From Planctomycetia bacterium (GTDB taxonomy: Bacteria; Planctomycetota; Planctomycetia; Pirellulales; UBA7805), in contig JAIOQB010000334.1 of NCBI GenBank assembly GCA_021413585.1, positions 1 through 44,497 of the forward strand: a DNA stretch of 44,497 nucleotides, in the 5' to 3' direction. Every line of letters begins with the position of its first letter. The stretch's first letter is position 1. Shown here one piece after another: positions 23,989 through 32,192 of this stretch. Made by a program: the position numbers and the translations under genes. The notes under the pieces are model-generated. The model worked only from the letters and a program-made list of their open reading frames with translations, was not told where the DNA came from and ran no database searches.

Positions 23989-25085
23989 CACAGCTTCGCC
24001 TGGCCGTTGTCGGGGCGGGACATTTGGGGCGGATCCACGCTCGCCTGGCCGCCGCCCATCCGCAGTTCAAGCTGGTCGCGGTGGTCGACCCAGTTCCCGC
24101 CGCGTCGGGTGCCGCAGCCGCCGAATTGGGTGTCGAAGCCCATTCTGATCTCCGGCTGCTCAAAGGTCGCATCGACGCGGCCATTGTGGCCACCACAACG
24201 CAGACGCATCATGCGATCGCCCGCGATCTGATTTCGCAAGGGATCCATGTGCTGGTGGAAAAGCCGCTGACGACGAACTCAGTTGATGCCCAGGACCTGG
24301 TGGATCGGGCCGCTCGCGTAGGCGTCGTGCTACAAGTCGGGCATATCGAGCGCTTCAATCCGGCCCTGGTGGCCGCCAGCGAACATCTCGGCGGGGCGCG
24401 GTATGTCGAGGCCCGTCGCTACAGCGGCTATACGTTCCGCTCCACGGACGTGGGCGTAGTGCTGGACCTGATGATCCACGATCTCGACGTGGCAATCTGG
24501 CTGGCCCAGTCGCCGGTGGTGGATGTTTCCGCCGTCGGTGCGGCAGTAATCGGTCCGCACGAGGACGTAGCCTCGGCCCGGCTGACGTTTGCCAACGGCT
24601 GCGTGGCCAACCTCAATGCTTCGCGCGTCAGCTTTCAGCCCTGCCGCGAGATGCAGGTTTGGCAGCGGAGCGGCTTTGTGGCGATCGATTTTGCCACCCG
24701 CGGGGCGAAGATCGTCCGGCCCTCCGACGCCGTGTTGAACCACCGCATCGATCCTGGCACGTTAACCGCCGACCAAAAAGCCACGATCCGCGACAAGTTC
24801 TTCACGGACTACTTTCCGCTGCAAACGATCACGGCGCCGGAGAGCAATGCCCTGGTGGACGAGCAGACGGACTTTGCCCAGTCGATCCTGCTAAGTCGTG
24901 CGCCCCGAGTTACGGGCGAGCAGGCGGTGGCGACCATCGCGGCGGCTGAGCGGATCCTGGCATCGCTGGCACAATACACGGCGGCGCATCAGTCTCAAAC
25001 CGAGCCCGGCAAATCGATTCTACCCGGCCCGCATTGGCATCTTGGCCAACCAGCGGAAGGGCTGCTGCGCCGGCAGGCGGGTTAG
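23985..25085 (+). CDS. Gfo/Idh/MocA family oxidoreductase
   Basis: A 366-residue NAD(P)-dependent dehydrogenase. The GTG at 23985 overlaps the lpxA stop by 4 nt and has AGGAGAG 4-10 nt upstream. The N-terminal Rossmann fold shows LAVVGAGHLGRIHARLA, and K93 lies in the family motif VLVEKPLTT. The C-terminal alpha/beta domain has GHIERFNPA and LDLMIHDLDVAIWL, where the DxxIHDxD region matches the usual catalytic His/Asp. Coupling to lpxA suggests it modifies the UDP-GlcNAc precursor, like GnnA, which oxidises the 3-OH before transamination to a 3-amino sugar. No GnnB-like aminotransferase is in view, so the GnnA role is only a proposal. Confidence 0.88.
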   Translation: MTQLRLAVVGAGHLGRIHARLAAAHPQFKLVAVVDPVPAASGAAAAELGVEAHSDLRLLKGRIDAAIVATTTQTHHAIARDLISQGIHVLVEKPLTTNSVDAQDLVDRAARVGVVLQVGHIERFNPALVAASEHLGGARYVEARRYSGYTFRSTDVGVVLDLMIHDLDVAIWLAQSPVVDVSAVGAAVIGPHEDVASARLTFANGCVANLNASRVSFQPCREMQVWQRSGFVAIDFATRGAKIVRPSDAVLNHRIDPGTLTADQKATIRDKFFTDYFPLQTITAPESNALVDEQTDFAQSILLSRAPRVTGEQAVATIAAAERILASLAQYTAAHQSQTEPGKSILPGPHWHLGQPAEGLLRRQAG

Positions 25086-25094
25086 CCCCTTATC

Positions 25095-25154
25095 GTACCC
25101 ATCACGCTGAAGCGTGATGCCGTATTCGCGCTTCACGCGGAGCGTGAGGGGTAC
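25095..25154. repeat. palindrome, CTCACGC..CGCGTGA family, copy 2
   Basis: Ends GTACCCATCACGCTGAAGCG and CTTCACGCGGAGCGTGAGGG pair imperfectly. It fills the gap between two convergent gene ends, 10 nt and 6 nt away, and relates to 6456-6510. Confidence 0.75.
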
Positions 25155-25160
25155 TATTTC

Positions 25161-26804
25161 CTACGCCAGATCCCGGTCTTCAAACATCGCCAGCGCCAGC
25201 AACAGCGCAATGGCAATGTAGTTGAGCGAGTACAGCCCCACCCAGGCGATGTACGACGCGGGCACTTCCGCCCCGGCGGCCACGGCGGCGTAGATGTTGA
25301 AGTGGTCGAGCACGGGCAGCACCGTGGCGAAAAGCTGCCCCATGAAGCGCACCAGCTCATTGTGCCCCACCGTGGATTGCACCAGCAGCGGCACCAAGTG
25401 GCCCACCATGTAGATCGACGTGCAGATCACCAGATTCGGCAGCAGCGGCAGCCGGGTGGAGATCGCCACGCTGATCGCCGCCAGCACCGCCGTTTCCATG
25501 AACGCCAGCACCAGGCCGGGAACGGTCTGCGCCAGTTCGGCATAACAGTCCTGCCACATGATATTCGGGTCGGCACTTTCGCGGGCATCGTACACCACTT
25601 TGTACGACGTCCAGAGCAGGAACCAGATTCCTAACAGAATAAAGGCCACCGCGACCGGCGCCAGAATGCCCAGGTATTTGCCCAGGATAAACTGCCGGCG
25701 GCCGATTGGCTTTGACAACACCGTCAACGCAGTGCGCCCTTCGATCTCTTCGGCCACCGACACGCTGGCGGTCCAGACGGCGAACATGATGGTAAACACC
25801 ATGATTACGGTCAGACCGCTGTCTTTGTATTGGCGCACATCCTCGCCAAACGTAAAGAACGGCGTGAACACCAGCCCCATCAGGAACACGGCGCCGACGG
25901 AAAGCAGCAGATAGAACAGCGGCTGGGCCATTGCCTCGCGGGCGGTGGCCAGCGCCACGGCCGACACCTTCGGCGCCCCCCAGCCCAGCAAGGCGAAGAA
26001 GCAGAAATAACCAACCAGCCCCGCCGCCGTGATCGGAATCATTGCCGCCTGGGGCACCACCGGCTGCGTGACATAGCGAATCACCAGATTGGCCGCGGTG
26101 CGCTCCTGGATTTCGCGATCGACCGCCGCCACCGCAGGAGGCACGAATCCGATGCCGCTTGCCGTCGGGACCAGCGACAGCATTCCTTGCCCGCACACTA
26201 ATTGCGCCACCAGATCGCCCCGCGACCAGGCGGCCGGGTCAGCATCGCTGCTGACGTACAGCGAGTCGATTTTGCCGGCCAGCGGGCCGAGCGCCTCGCG
26301 CCCCCGGTCCCATTCGTACGTTTCGTTGGCCTTGAGATGGATCCGGTCTTCGTCGGGCCGGTCGGCCGAGTCAGGTGTGTTGACGGTGACTACAAAGTCG
26401 CGGTCCGAGTCGAGCACGATGTGGCTCAACTCGCCGTCGCGAATGTGTACCTGGTATTGCTGCGGCGGAGCCTTGGGCGGAATCTGCTGGATGATGGGTT
26501 TGCCAGGGCCGACGCTCGCCAGCCGCGGCACGGAGCGCCAGGCGGCGGCTTTCTGGTCGAAGATGCGGTAGCCGCCGGCGCTATCCAGGATCGTTGTAAT
26601 CAGGCTCCCGCCGGCCAGCAGCGCGGCAGTGACCAGGACGGGCCAAATTACCGTTTGGCCGGCCAGGTCAAGCACCGCGGCCCCCGCCCGGCGATTGACG
26701 AGGGTCAACACGCCCCAGATCAACAGCAGAATGCCCAGCCCCAGTCCGGCGCCGCAGCCCAGCAGCCATTCCGGCTTGTAGGAAAGTAGGAGGTTTTCTG
26801 ACAC
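25161..26804 (-). CDS. ABC-2 type transporter permease
   Basis: A 547-residue membrane protein starting at a GTG (26802-26804). Two N-terminal helices (about 13-35 and 52-72) precede a roughly 180-residue periplasmic-type domain (QYQVHIRDGELSHIVLDSDR; YEWDRGREALGPLAG). The second half has about seven more helices and the ABC-2 motif EEIEGRTALTVLSKPIGRRQ followed by FILGKYLGILAP, which marks GldF/NosY-like permeases that work with a separate ATPase. That ATPase is not in the window; it may lie elsewhere. The substrate is unknown. The start has no good ribosome binding site. It is convergent with the Gfo/Idh gene. Confidence 0.82.
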   Translation of the reverse strand: MSENLLLSYKPEWLLGCGAGLGLGILLLIWGVLTLVNRRAGAAVLDLAGQTVIWPVLVTAALLAGGSLITTILDSAGGYRIFDQKAAAWRSVPRLASVGPGKPIIQQIPPKAPPQQYQVHIRDGELSHIVLDSDRDFVVTVNTPDSADRPDEDRIHLKANETYEWDRGREALGPLAGKIDSLYVSSDADPAAWSRGDLVAQLVCGQGMLSLVPTASGIGFVPPAVAAVDREIQERTAANLVIRYVTQPVVPQAAMIPITAAGLVGYFCFFALLGWGAPKVSAVALATAREAMAQPLFYLLLSVGAVFLMGLVFTPFFTFGEDVRQYKDSGLTVIMVFTIMFAVWTASVSVAEEIEGRTALTVLSKPIGRRQFILGKYLGILAPVAVAFILLGIWFLLWTSYKVVYDARESADPNIMWQDCYAELAQTVPGLVLAFMETAVLAAISVAISTRLPLLPNLVICTSIYMVGHLVPLLVQSTVGHNELVRFMGQLFATVLPVLDHFNIYAAVAAGAEVPASYIAWVGLYSLNYIAIALLLALAMFEDRDLA

Positions 26805-26933
26805 GAGGAGGAGAGGTCCAGATCGAGGAGTTTTGGGTATCTGACTGCTGGAAAACCTGTCGCCGGCATCGCTTGTACGCGGGCGGGAGGGGGCGGGTTC
26901 GCCCTATGCGGGAAATTCCCGCCGAAAGATCAA

Positions 26934-27221
26934 TCAATACCTTCGGATATCAAACCCGTCAAACCCCCCGGCGGCAGGCGAGTCAGAAACGGACGTATCG
27001 CGAATGTACCGGCCCATCACCCGGCACAGTTCGCTAAGAAAAGCGTCAACAACCTCCGGCCCCCCCTCGACGACCAGATGCACCCGGCCGTCGGGCAGGT
27101 TTTGCACGAACCCGACCACGGCGTGGCGCTGGGCCACCTCGCGGGCCGTGTAGCGGAAGCCCACTCCTTGGACGCGGCCCCGGTAGAACACCTCGCGGCA
27201 GATGGGTGCGGTGGCTGACAC
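26934..27221 (-). CDS. acyP: acylphosphatase
   Basis: A 95-residue protein of the normal family size, from a GTG at 27219-27221. The two catalytic residues fall in the family motifs: R23 in GRVQGVGFRYTAREVA and N41 in GFVQNLPDGRVHLVVEG. It hydrolyses carboxyl-phosphate bonds such as in 1,3-bisphosphoglycerate or acetyl phosphate. The gene is 129 nt upstream of the ABC permease on the same strand and downstream of glnB, separated from glnB by two palindromic repeats, so it is probably transcribed apart from glnB. Confidence 0.93.
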   Translation of the reverse strand: MSATAPICREVFYRGRVQGVGFRYTAREVAQRHAVVGFVQNLPDGRVHLVVEGGPEVVDAFLSELCRVMGRYIRDTSVSDSPAAGGFDGFDIRRY

Positions 27222-27240
27222 GTAGATTCACTTGACCAAA

Positions 27241-27265
27241 TAGCCCCGGGCTCCGCCCGGGGGTT
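27241..27265 (+). repeat. TAGCCCCGG repeat, copy 3
   Basis: TAGCCCCGGGCTCCGCCCGG then GGGTT, between the acylphosphatase start and the palindrome next to glnB. Confidence 0.8.
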
Positions 27266-27280
27266 GGAGTGCGTAATGCG

Positions 27281-27346
27281 TAGGGTGGGCCGCAGACCCA
27301 CCAGATCCATCCGCCGCCAAAGTGGTGGGTCTGGCGACCCACTCTA
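27281..27346. repeat. palindrome, GTGGG(T/C)CGCxAGACCCAC family
   Basis: Arms 27281-27303 and 27323-27346 (TAGGGTGGGCCGCAGACCCA and its near complement). The right arm ends 3 nt from the glnB stop codon. Confidence 0.8.
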
Positions 27347-27348
27347 CT

Positions 27349-27687
27349 TTAAAGCGCCGTCTCGCCCGTCTCTCGCGTGCGAATGCGGATCGTGTCGGCC
27401 AGCGAGGTGACGAATATCTTGCCGTCGCCGATCTGCCCGGTGCTGGCGGCGTTGAGGATCGCGTCGATCACCTTCTGGGCGTTGGTGTCGGAGACTGCCA
27501 CTTCCAGCTTCACCTTGGGGACGAAGTCCACCTTGTACTCCGCGCCGCGGTACGTTTCGGTCTGGCCCTTCTGGCGACCGAACCCGCGCACTTCGCTGAT
27601 CGTCATGCCGTGGACTCCCAGGGCAACCAGAGCGGTCTTGATTGGTTCCACCTTGTGATGTCGGACGATCGCTTCAATTTTCTTCAT
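27349..27687 (-). CDS. glnB: nitrogen regulatory protein P-II
   Basis: A 112-residue PII protein of standard length. The start MKKIEAIVRHHKVEPIK, the T-loop FGRQKGQTETYRGAEYKVDF with the uridylylation tyrosine at Y51, and the B/C-loop signature TGQIGDGKIFV are all intact. PII binds ATP/ADP and 2-oxoglutarate and adjusts ammonium uptake and glutamine synthetase activity. It could be GlnB or GlnK; there is no amtB or glnA next to it in the window, so the name is approximate. Downstream lie a palindrome and the acylphosphatase gene; upstream is a stretch of about 165 nt without features. Confidence 0.93.
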   Translation of the reverse strand: MKKIEAIVRHHKVEPIKTALVALGVHGMTISEVRGFGRQKGQTETYRGAEYKVDFVPKVKLEVAVSDTNAQKVIDAILNAASTGQIGDGKIFVTSLADTIRIRTRETGETAL

Positions 27688-27853
27688 GGCTCAAAAATCT
27701 CCACTCGCCGGTTAATGGTCAGAAGGATGCACAGTGCCCACGCCGCCATCGAAAGCTTCTTGCCGCCGCCGAACTTGCAACGCGGACGAGGCCCCTTAAG
27801 GCCTGACACTATTTATCCCACGTCACGGGTCGTTCTGTCAAATACCCAGCCAG

Positions 27854-28279
27854 TTGCTCCACCACCTGATGATGTCCAACCGGAGATTAGATCAGAGCAG
27901 CACAACCAATGAAGTTCGCCTGTGGCAGAAGATGATAGAACGAAAGTGGAGACTCGAAAACGCGGTCGAACGCAATGCAGGGCGAAATACCCGCCTCAAT
28001 GGAAACAGCGGCCGGCCAAGGCCGCGAGCGTCGTCCAACCTGAAGTGCGTTGGAACGAAGCTCGCGACCCAGCCTACCGCCCACTCGTCGTGTGACTGGC
28101 TGCCGTACTACCGCAATCCCGATCACGGTCCATACCGCTGGTCACACCTTCGCAAGCATTACTTCGATCTACTGAAAGGGACCAATGAAACGGTCATCAA
28201 TCGCAGTGAAAGATCCTGGAATGGCTACACGGCCCCCTTCCAAGGCAACGAATGTGCCGGTTGCTATCACTCCGGCTGA
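27854..28279 (+). CDS. doubtful hypothetical protein
   Basis: An open frame of 141 codons, possibly starting at one of the clustered ATGs near 27854-27872. The first half is basic and Asn/Arg-rich (ERNAGRNTRLNGNSGRPRPR) and looks non-globular. The second half (CDWLPYYRNPDHGPYRWSHL to NECAGCYHSG) is more protein-like, with aromatic and Cys residues. No family is recognised and no ribosome binding site is clear. It could be a degraded gene or a chance frame. The 850-nt region 27688-28533 otherwise contains only one palindromic repeat. Confidence 0.3.
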   Translation: MLHHLMMSNRRLDQSSTTNEVRLWQKMIERKWRLENAVERNAGRNTRLNGNSGRPRPRASSNLKCVGTKLATQPTAHSSCDWLPYYRNPDHGPYRWSHLRKHYFDLLKGTNETVINRSERSWNGYTAPFQGNECAGCYHSG

Positions 28280-28483
28280 TTTTGGGCCCACCCGGAATTA
28301 TCCATCCCGGCATCAATGGGAGTAACATGTTGTGTTGACAAGCCTTGCGCCCCCGGCTGGGCTGGCCATATTTTTCTTGAAATGATCTCATGGCCAGAAC
28401 TTCATCGAACATTCACGCCCAGCGACTAGCCAAAGCTTGCCCGTTTTGTCAGCAACCCAGATATACTGCGGCACCCAAGTAAA

Positions 28484-28510
28484 TAGCCCCAGGCTCCGCC
28501 CGGGGGTTGG
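28484..28510 (+). repeat. TAGCCCCGG repeat, copy 4
   Basis: TAGCCCCAGGCTCCGCCCGG then GGGTTGG, 24 nt upstream of the antiporter start, so this copy lies in a 5' leader rather than after a stop. Confidence 0.8.
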
Positions 28511-28533
28511 CAGCACCCCGCCGAAAATACCGC

Positions 28534-30075
28534 ATGACCACGATCACTTCCGCGCCGCCGATTGGACGAAACGCCGCATGGGCCATCGCGCTGCTGCTCG
28601 TCGGCTATGTGGCCGCGTGCTCGCTGGGTTGGCCGCAGCGCGGCACGGAGCTGGTGGTCAACTCGCAGTATCAACTGGAGGCCCACGGTGAAAAACCCAC
28701 GCCGCCGCATTACATCTGGGTGGCGCCGTTCGTGCTGCTCCTGGGCTGCATCGCCATTCTGCCGCTTGTGCCCGCCACGCGGCACTGGTGGGAGAGCAAC
28801 CTGCACCGCTTTTACATCGCAGCCGGCTTGGGCGCGATCACGCTGTTGTATTACCTCGTCGGGCATCGGGGACCCGTGCATGGCGACTGGCCGGCGCCAC
28901 ACGTCGTGCCGCAACTGGCCGACGGCGGTCTGCATTGGCACGGCGCCGCCACAGTGTTTGCCAATGCCATCCTCAGCGAGTACGTGCCGTTCATCGTGCT
29001 GCTGTTTAGCTTGTTCACGATCAGCGGCGGGATTCGGATTGAAGGAGACTTGAAAGCCCATCCGCTGACGAATACCGCGTTTCTGGCCGTCGGCGCGCTG
29101 CTGGCCAGCCTGATCGGCACCACCGGTGCGGCGATGCTGCTGATCCGGCCGCTGCTGGAAACCAACTCCGAGCGCAAGCGGGTGGCGCACACCGTGATCT
29201 TCTTCATCTTCATCGTCTGCAATTGCGGCGGCTGCCTGCTGCCGATCGGCGATCCGCCGCTGTTTCTCGGCTATTTGCAAGGGGTCGATTTCTTCTGGAC
29301 GCTGCAGCTCTGGAAGGAGTGGCTGTTCGTCAATGCCTCGCTGCTGGCGATCTATTTCCTGTGGGACCACTTCTTTCACTACCCCAGGGAAACGAAGGCC
29401 GATATTGCACTGGACGAAACGCAGTTACGGCGGCTGACGTTCGCCGGCATGGGGATCAACGGCCCGCTGCTGCTGTTGGTGGTGGCCTGCGTGGCGCTAC
29501 TCGATCCAGCTAAAGTGGTGCCCGGGACGCAGTGGCATCCGTGGTTGTACCTGCGCGAGATGTGCCTGCTGGGGCTGATTGTCGTCTCGCTGCTCTTCGG
29601 CCCGGCGGCGGTGCGCGGCAAAAACCGATTTACGTTCGGCGCGATCATTGAGGTGGCGGCGCTGTTCTTCGGCATCTTTCTGTGCATGCAACCCGCGCTG
29701 GAGATTTTGCACGTCATGGGACCACATCTGCCGTTGACCAGCAGCGCTCGCTACTTTTGGGCGACCGGAGTGCTCTCCTCGGTGCTGGACAACGCGCCGA
29801 CATACATGGTGTTCTTTGAGACCGCCAAGACGATGGGCGGCCCGCACGATCTGCCGGTCAACGGCGGCACGATTCAGCCGTTGATCCTGCAAGCTATCAG
29901 CCTGGGCGCGGTGTTCATGGGGGCGAACACCTACATCGGCAACGGCCCGAACTTTATGGTCAAAGCGCTGGCCGAAGAAGCGGGCGTGCAGATGCCCACG
30001 TTCTTCGGCTACATGAAATACAGCCTGTGCGTTCTGATTCCGCTGTTCGTGTTGACGACATGGCTGTTTTTCTAG
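28534..30075 (+). CDS. NhaD/CitM-type sodium:proton antiporter
   Basis: A 513-residue ion-transporter-superfamily membrane protein with about twelve hydrophobic segments. The ATG at 28534 is chosen because upstream sequence is the repeat element. Characteristic motifs are LIGTTGAAMLLIRPLL, GGCLLPIGDPPLFLGYL, FWATGVLSSVLDNAPTYMVF and MGANTYIGNGPNFMVKALAE, the two hairpin re-entrant regions of the CitMHS/NhaD fold with conserved Asn, Asp and Pro. These proteins exchange Na+ for H+ or carry dicarboxylates; the DNAPTY and GNGPN signatures favour the antiporter group annotated as putative citrate transport. Charged loop residues EGDLKAHPL suit a cytoplasmic loop. It is monocistronic. Confidence 0.85.
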   Translation: MTTITSAPPIGRNAAWAIALLLVGYVAACSLGWPQRGTELVVNSQYQLEAHGEKPTPPHYIWVAPFVLLLGCIAILPLVPATRHWWESNLHRFYIAAGLGAITLLYYLVGHRGPVHGDWPAPHVVPQLADGGLHWHGAATVFANAILSEYVPFIVLLFSLFTISGGIRIEGDLKAHPLTNTAFLAVGALLASLIGTTGAAMLLIRPLLETNSERKRVAHTVIFFIFIVCNCGGCLLPIGDPPLFLGYLQGVDFFWTLQLWKEWLFVNASLLAIYFLWDHFFHYPRETKADIALDETQLRRLTFAGMGINGPLLLLVVACVALLDPAKVVPGTQWHPWLYLREMCLLGLIVVSLLFGPAAVRGKNRFTFGAIIEVAALFFGIFLCMQPALEILHVMGPHLPLTSSARYFWATGVLSSVLDNAPTYMVFFETAKTMGGPHDLPVNGGTIQPLILQAISLGAVFMGANTYIGNGPNFMVKALAEEAGVQMPTFFGYMKYSLCVLIPLFVLTTWLFF

Positions 30076-30095
30076 GTGCGAGCTGAGCGCACATA

Positions 30096-30120
30096 TAGCC
30101 CCGGGCTCCGCCCGGGGGGT
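30096..30120 (+). repeat. TAGCCCCGG repeat, copy 5
   Basis: TAGCCCCGGGCTCCGCCCGG then GGGGT, 21 nt after the antiporter stop. It faces copy 6 at 30341-30365 in inverted orientation. The 220 nt between them contain no gene I can support. Confidence 0.85.
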
Positions 30121-30340
30121 TTGCAGTTTCGCAGTATCAATCAGCCTGACCTACGCAACAGATCATCAGCCCGACGCGCAAGCGAGTGGCGGAGAGCCGT
30201 ATCCCCTCGCTTGTGCTTTGGGCTAGTGAGCGATTTGGATTGGCATGGCTTGAGAGCCGTGCGATTGCGGCTTTACTTCGCTGCGCTTCGCTCAGCCCTA
30301 GGCACACTCTTGTAGGTGTGGTCGGCACGGCTGTTGCTCC

Positions 30341-30365
30341 AACCCTCGGGTGGAGTCCGGGGCTA
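30341..30365 (-). repeat. TAGCCCCGG repeat, copy 6
   Basis: AACCCTCGGGTGGAGTCCGG then GGCTA, the inverse of the family consensus, 13 nt from the stop of the minus-strand propeller gene. Relative to that gene it has the same orientation as copy 5 has to the antiporter gene. Confidence 0.75.
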
Positions 30366-30377
30366 TGGTGATCGCAA

Positions 30378-31649
30378 TCACCGCGTGGGCAGCAATAGGC
30401 ATTTCATCGTCTTCCCATCCCGCACGATCAAATGCCCTTCGCTCAGCGCCGGCAACGCCCGCACTGGCGCTTCGAGAATCTGCACGCCGGCCAGGCGGTG
30501 ATAACCCTTCGACGCGGGCTCGATCAGCACCAGTTCGCCACTGACTCGCATGGCCAGCAGTTTGTTGTCGGCCAGCAGGAGGCTGGCGGCTCCAAAATCG
30601 GGTTCGGTCCAGGTGACTTTGCCCGTGTCGGCTTCGACGCAGCGGAGCGAGGGGGTGCCGACGTCGGCGCGGCCGTCGACGCCGTACAGATTTCCGCCGA
30701 TCGGGATCGACGTGTTGTAGTGGTTCGATAGCGATTCGTCATTGGCCCATTGCTGCTGGGCGCCCGTGGGCGTGAGCTTCGTCATCACCGCGCCGACGCC
30801 ATAACAGGCCGACACGAACAGCCGGTCGCCCATCAGCACCGGCGAAGCGGCATTGACCGTGGGGCCGCGCTGTCCGAAAGGAAACCGAAACAACACCGCT
30901 CCGTCGGCCGGGCTCACGCCCAGGCAATGCAGTCGGGCAACGAACACCACGCACGGCTTGCCGCCGATCTCCGTCGCGACGGGGGAACTGTAGCTGGCCT
31001 CTTCGTCGGTCGCCTGCCAGACGGTGCGGCCACTGTCGATCGCCAGGGCCATGATTCCGACGCCCCGGCCGCCGACGTTGACGAGCACCTTGTCGCCGAC
31101 CACGATTGGGCTGCTGCCGGCGCCGAAATAGCCGTAGTCGATCGAGCCAGTGCGCGTGCGGAACTCTTGATACAGTGCCCGCGACCAACGCGGCTTGCCG
31201 TCGGCCAGGGCGAGTACACGCAGATCGCCGCCGGCGCCGAAGACAATGACAGTATCTCCATGCACTTTGTCAATGTGAATAAGTGGCGTACAGAGCGGGC
31301 CGTCTTCGTCAGGAAAAATCTGCCCCTGGTAGCGGGCGTCGAATGCTTGTCGCCAGATCGGCTTGCCGGCGGCCAGCTCAATCGCCTCGACGATTTCCTT
31401 GTCGGCCTCGCGATAAAAAGTAATCGCCCGATTGCCGGAGATCGCCGCGCCGGCAAACCCACGGCCGACGCCGCGCTGCCAGAGAGTCTTCGGCTCGCCC
31501 GCGGCCCAATGATCGGCCAGCCGTTCGCCATCCGCCACACCGTTGCGATGCGGGCCGAGCACTTGCGGCCACTCGCCGGCGGCGGCGGGGAGGAGGAAAG
31601 ATACAACGCCCAACAAGAAGGCGGCGAACGTGTGAGGCAGGATACGCAT
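30378..31649 (-). CDS. PQQ-like beta-propeller protein, exported
   Basis: A 423-residue protein from the ATG at 31647-31649; a longer reading would translate the dispersed repeat at 31701 and is rejected. The signal peptide is MRILPHTFAAFLLGVVSFLL followed by PAAAGEWPQ. Repeated propeller motifs include GKPIWRQAF, GKPRWSRAL, GRTVWQATDEEASYSSPVA and GKVTWTEPDF, the A/G-x-x-W pattern of BamB and quinoprotein-like propellers. PQQ-binding residues are not evident; many planctomycete homologues of this type are of unknown function. The start WPQVLGPHRNGVADGERL is typical of that group. It is convergent with the antiporter gene. Confidence 0.85.
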   Translation of the reverse strand: MRILPHTFAAFLLGVVSFLLPAAAGEWPQVLGPHRNGVADGERLADHWAAGEPKTLWQRGVGRGFAGAAISGNRAITFYREADKEIVEAIELAAGKPIWRQAFDARYQGQIFPDEDGPLCTPLIHIDKVHGDTVIVFGAGGDLRVLALADGKPRWSRALYQEFRTRTGSIDYGYFGAGSSPIVVGDKVLVNVGGRGVGIMALAIDSGRTVWQATDEEASYSSPVATEIGGKPCVVFVARLHCLGVSPADGAVLFRFPFGQRGPTVNAASPVLMGDRLFVSACYGVGAVMTKLTPTGAQQQWANDESLSNHYNTSIPIGGNLYGVDGRADVGTPSLRCVEADTGKVTWTEPDFGAASLLLADNKLLAMRVSGELVLIEPASKGYHRLAGVQILEAPVRALPALSEGHLIVRDGKTMKCLLLPTR

Positions 31650-31700
31650 TGGTCGGCCTTGAGCGGGTGGGTTGTTCAATGTTCGCAGCACCAGTAACCT

Positions 31701-31918
31701 CGTCCCTGGTTTTCGCCATAAGCCGTGTGCCACTGGCTTTGCCCGTGCCGGCACTACCAATCCACTCAACACACCGTTTCGAGCCACGATTCTCTTCAAC
31801 GCTTATCTTCTATCTTCTGTCACTCAGAATTTCCAAGTTTGGACTGCCTGCAGTTGTCAACCTGCATGGGCACTGGCAAAGCCAGTGGCACACGGACGGG
31901 CGAAAACCAGGAATGAGC
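31701..31918. repeat. 218-bp MITE-like element, CCACTGGCTTTGCCAGTG family, copy A
   Basis: Inverted ends of about 50 nt: CGTCCCTGGTTTTCGCC..GTGTGCCACTGGCTTTG at the left, and the complement GCACTGGCAAAGCCAGTGGC..GGGCGAAAACCAGGAA at 31870-31918. The interior shares CCACTCAACAC and CAGAATTT with the element at 37001-37193. No open frame inside. It lies between the divergently transcribed propeller and DUF3592 genes; the rest of 31919-32192 has no gene. Confidence 0.85.
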
Positions 31919-32097
31919 GGGTTGGCAGTTCTCTCTCATATCCGAAGCGGAAGGAAGCGGCTATGACGCCTCACCGCTCCCCGGGCAGTATAGAGGTGCC
32001 CTTTAGGGTGTCAACTTGAGCTGCGTGGCCAGCCCATGGCGGCGAAACGTCCTTCCGGCGGATAAATACGGCCCGTCCGCACCGGCTCAATCCTTCG

Positions 32098-32103
32098 TAT
32101 AAT
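32098..32103 (+). promoter_or_regulatory. candidate -10 box for the DUF3592-like gene
   Basis: Perfect TATAAT, 90 nt before the ATG at 32193. No clear -35 element. Confidence 0.35.
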
Positions 32104-32192
32104 CGTAGGGTTGCGTATTGCACCCTCAACGGTATTGCCTACACAATTGAATCTCATTGCGTCTCGTGCCTTGCCGCGCGGGGCAATTAACT

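Noticed and set aside
28390..28482. 30-codon frame with a CPFC motif
   Set aside because: Too short, with a single Cys pair, no ribosome binding site, and it ends at a repeat.
31650..31799. 50-residue N-terminal extension of the propeller protein
   Set aside because: It translates the dispersed CGTCCCTGG repeat, and the signal peptide begins at the ATG at 31647-31649.
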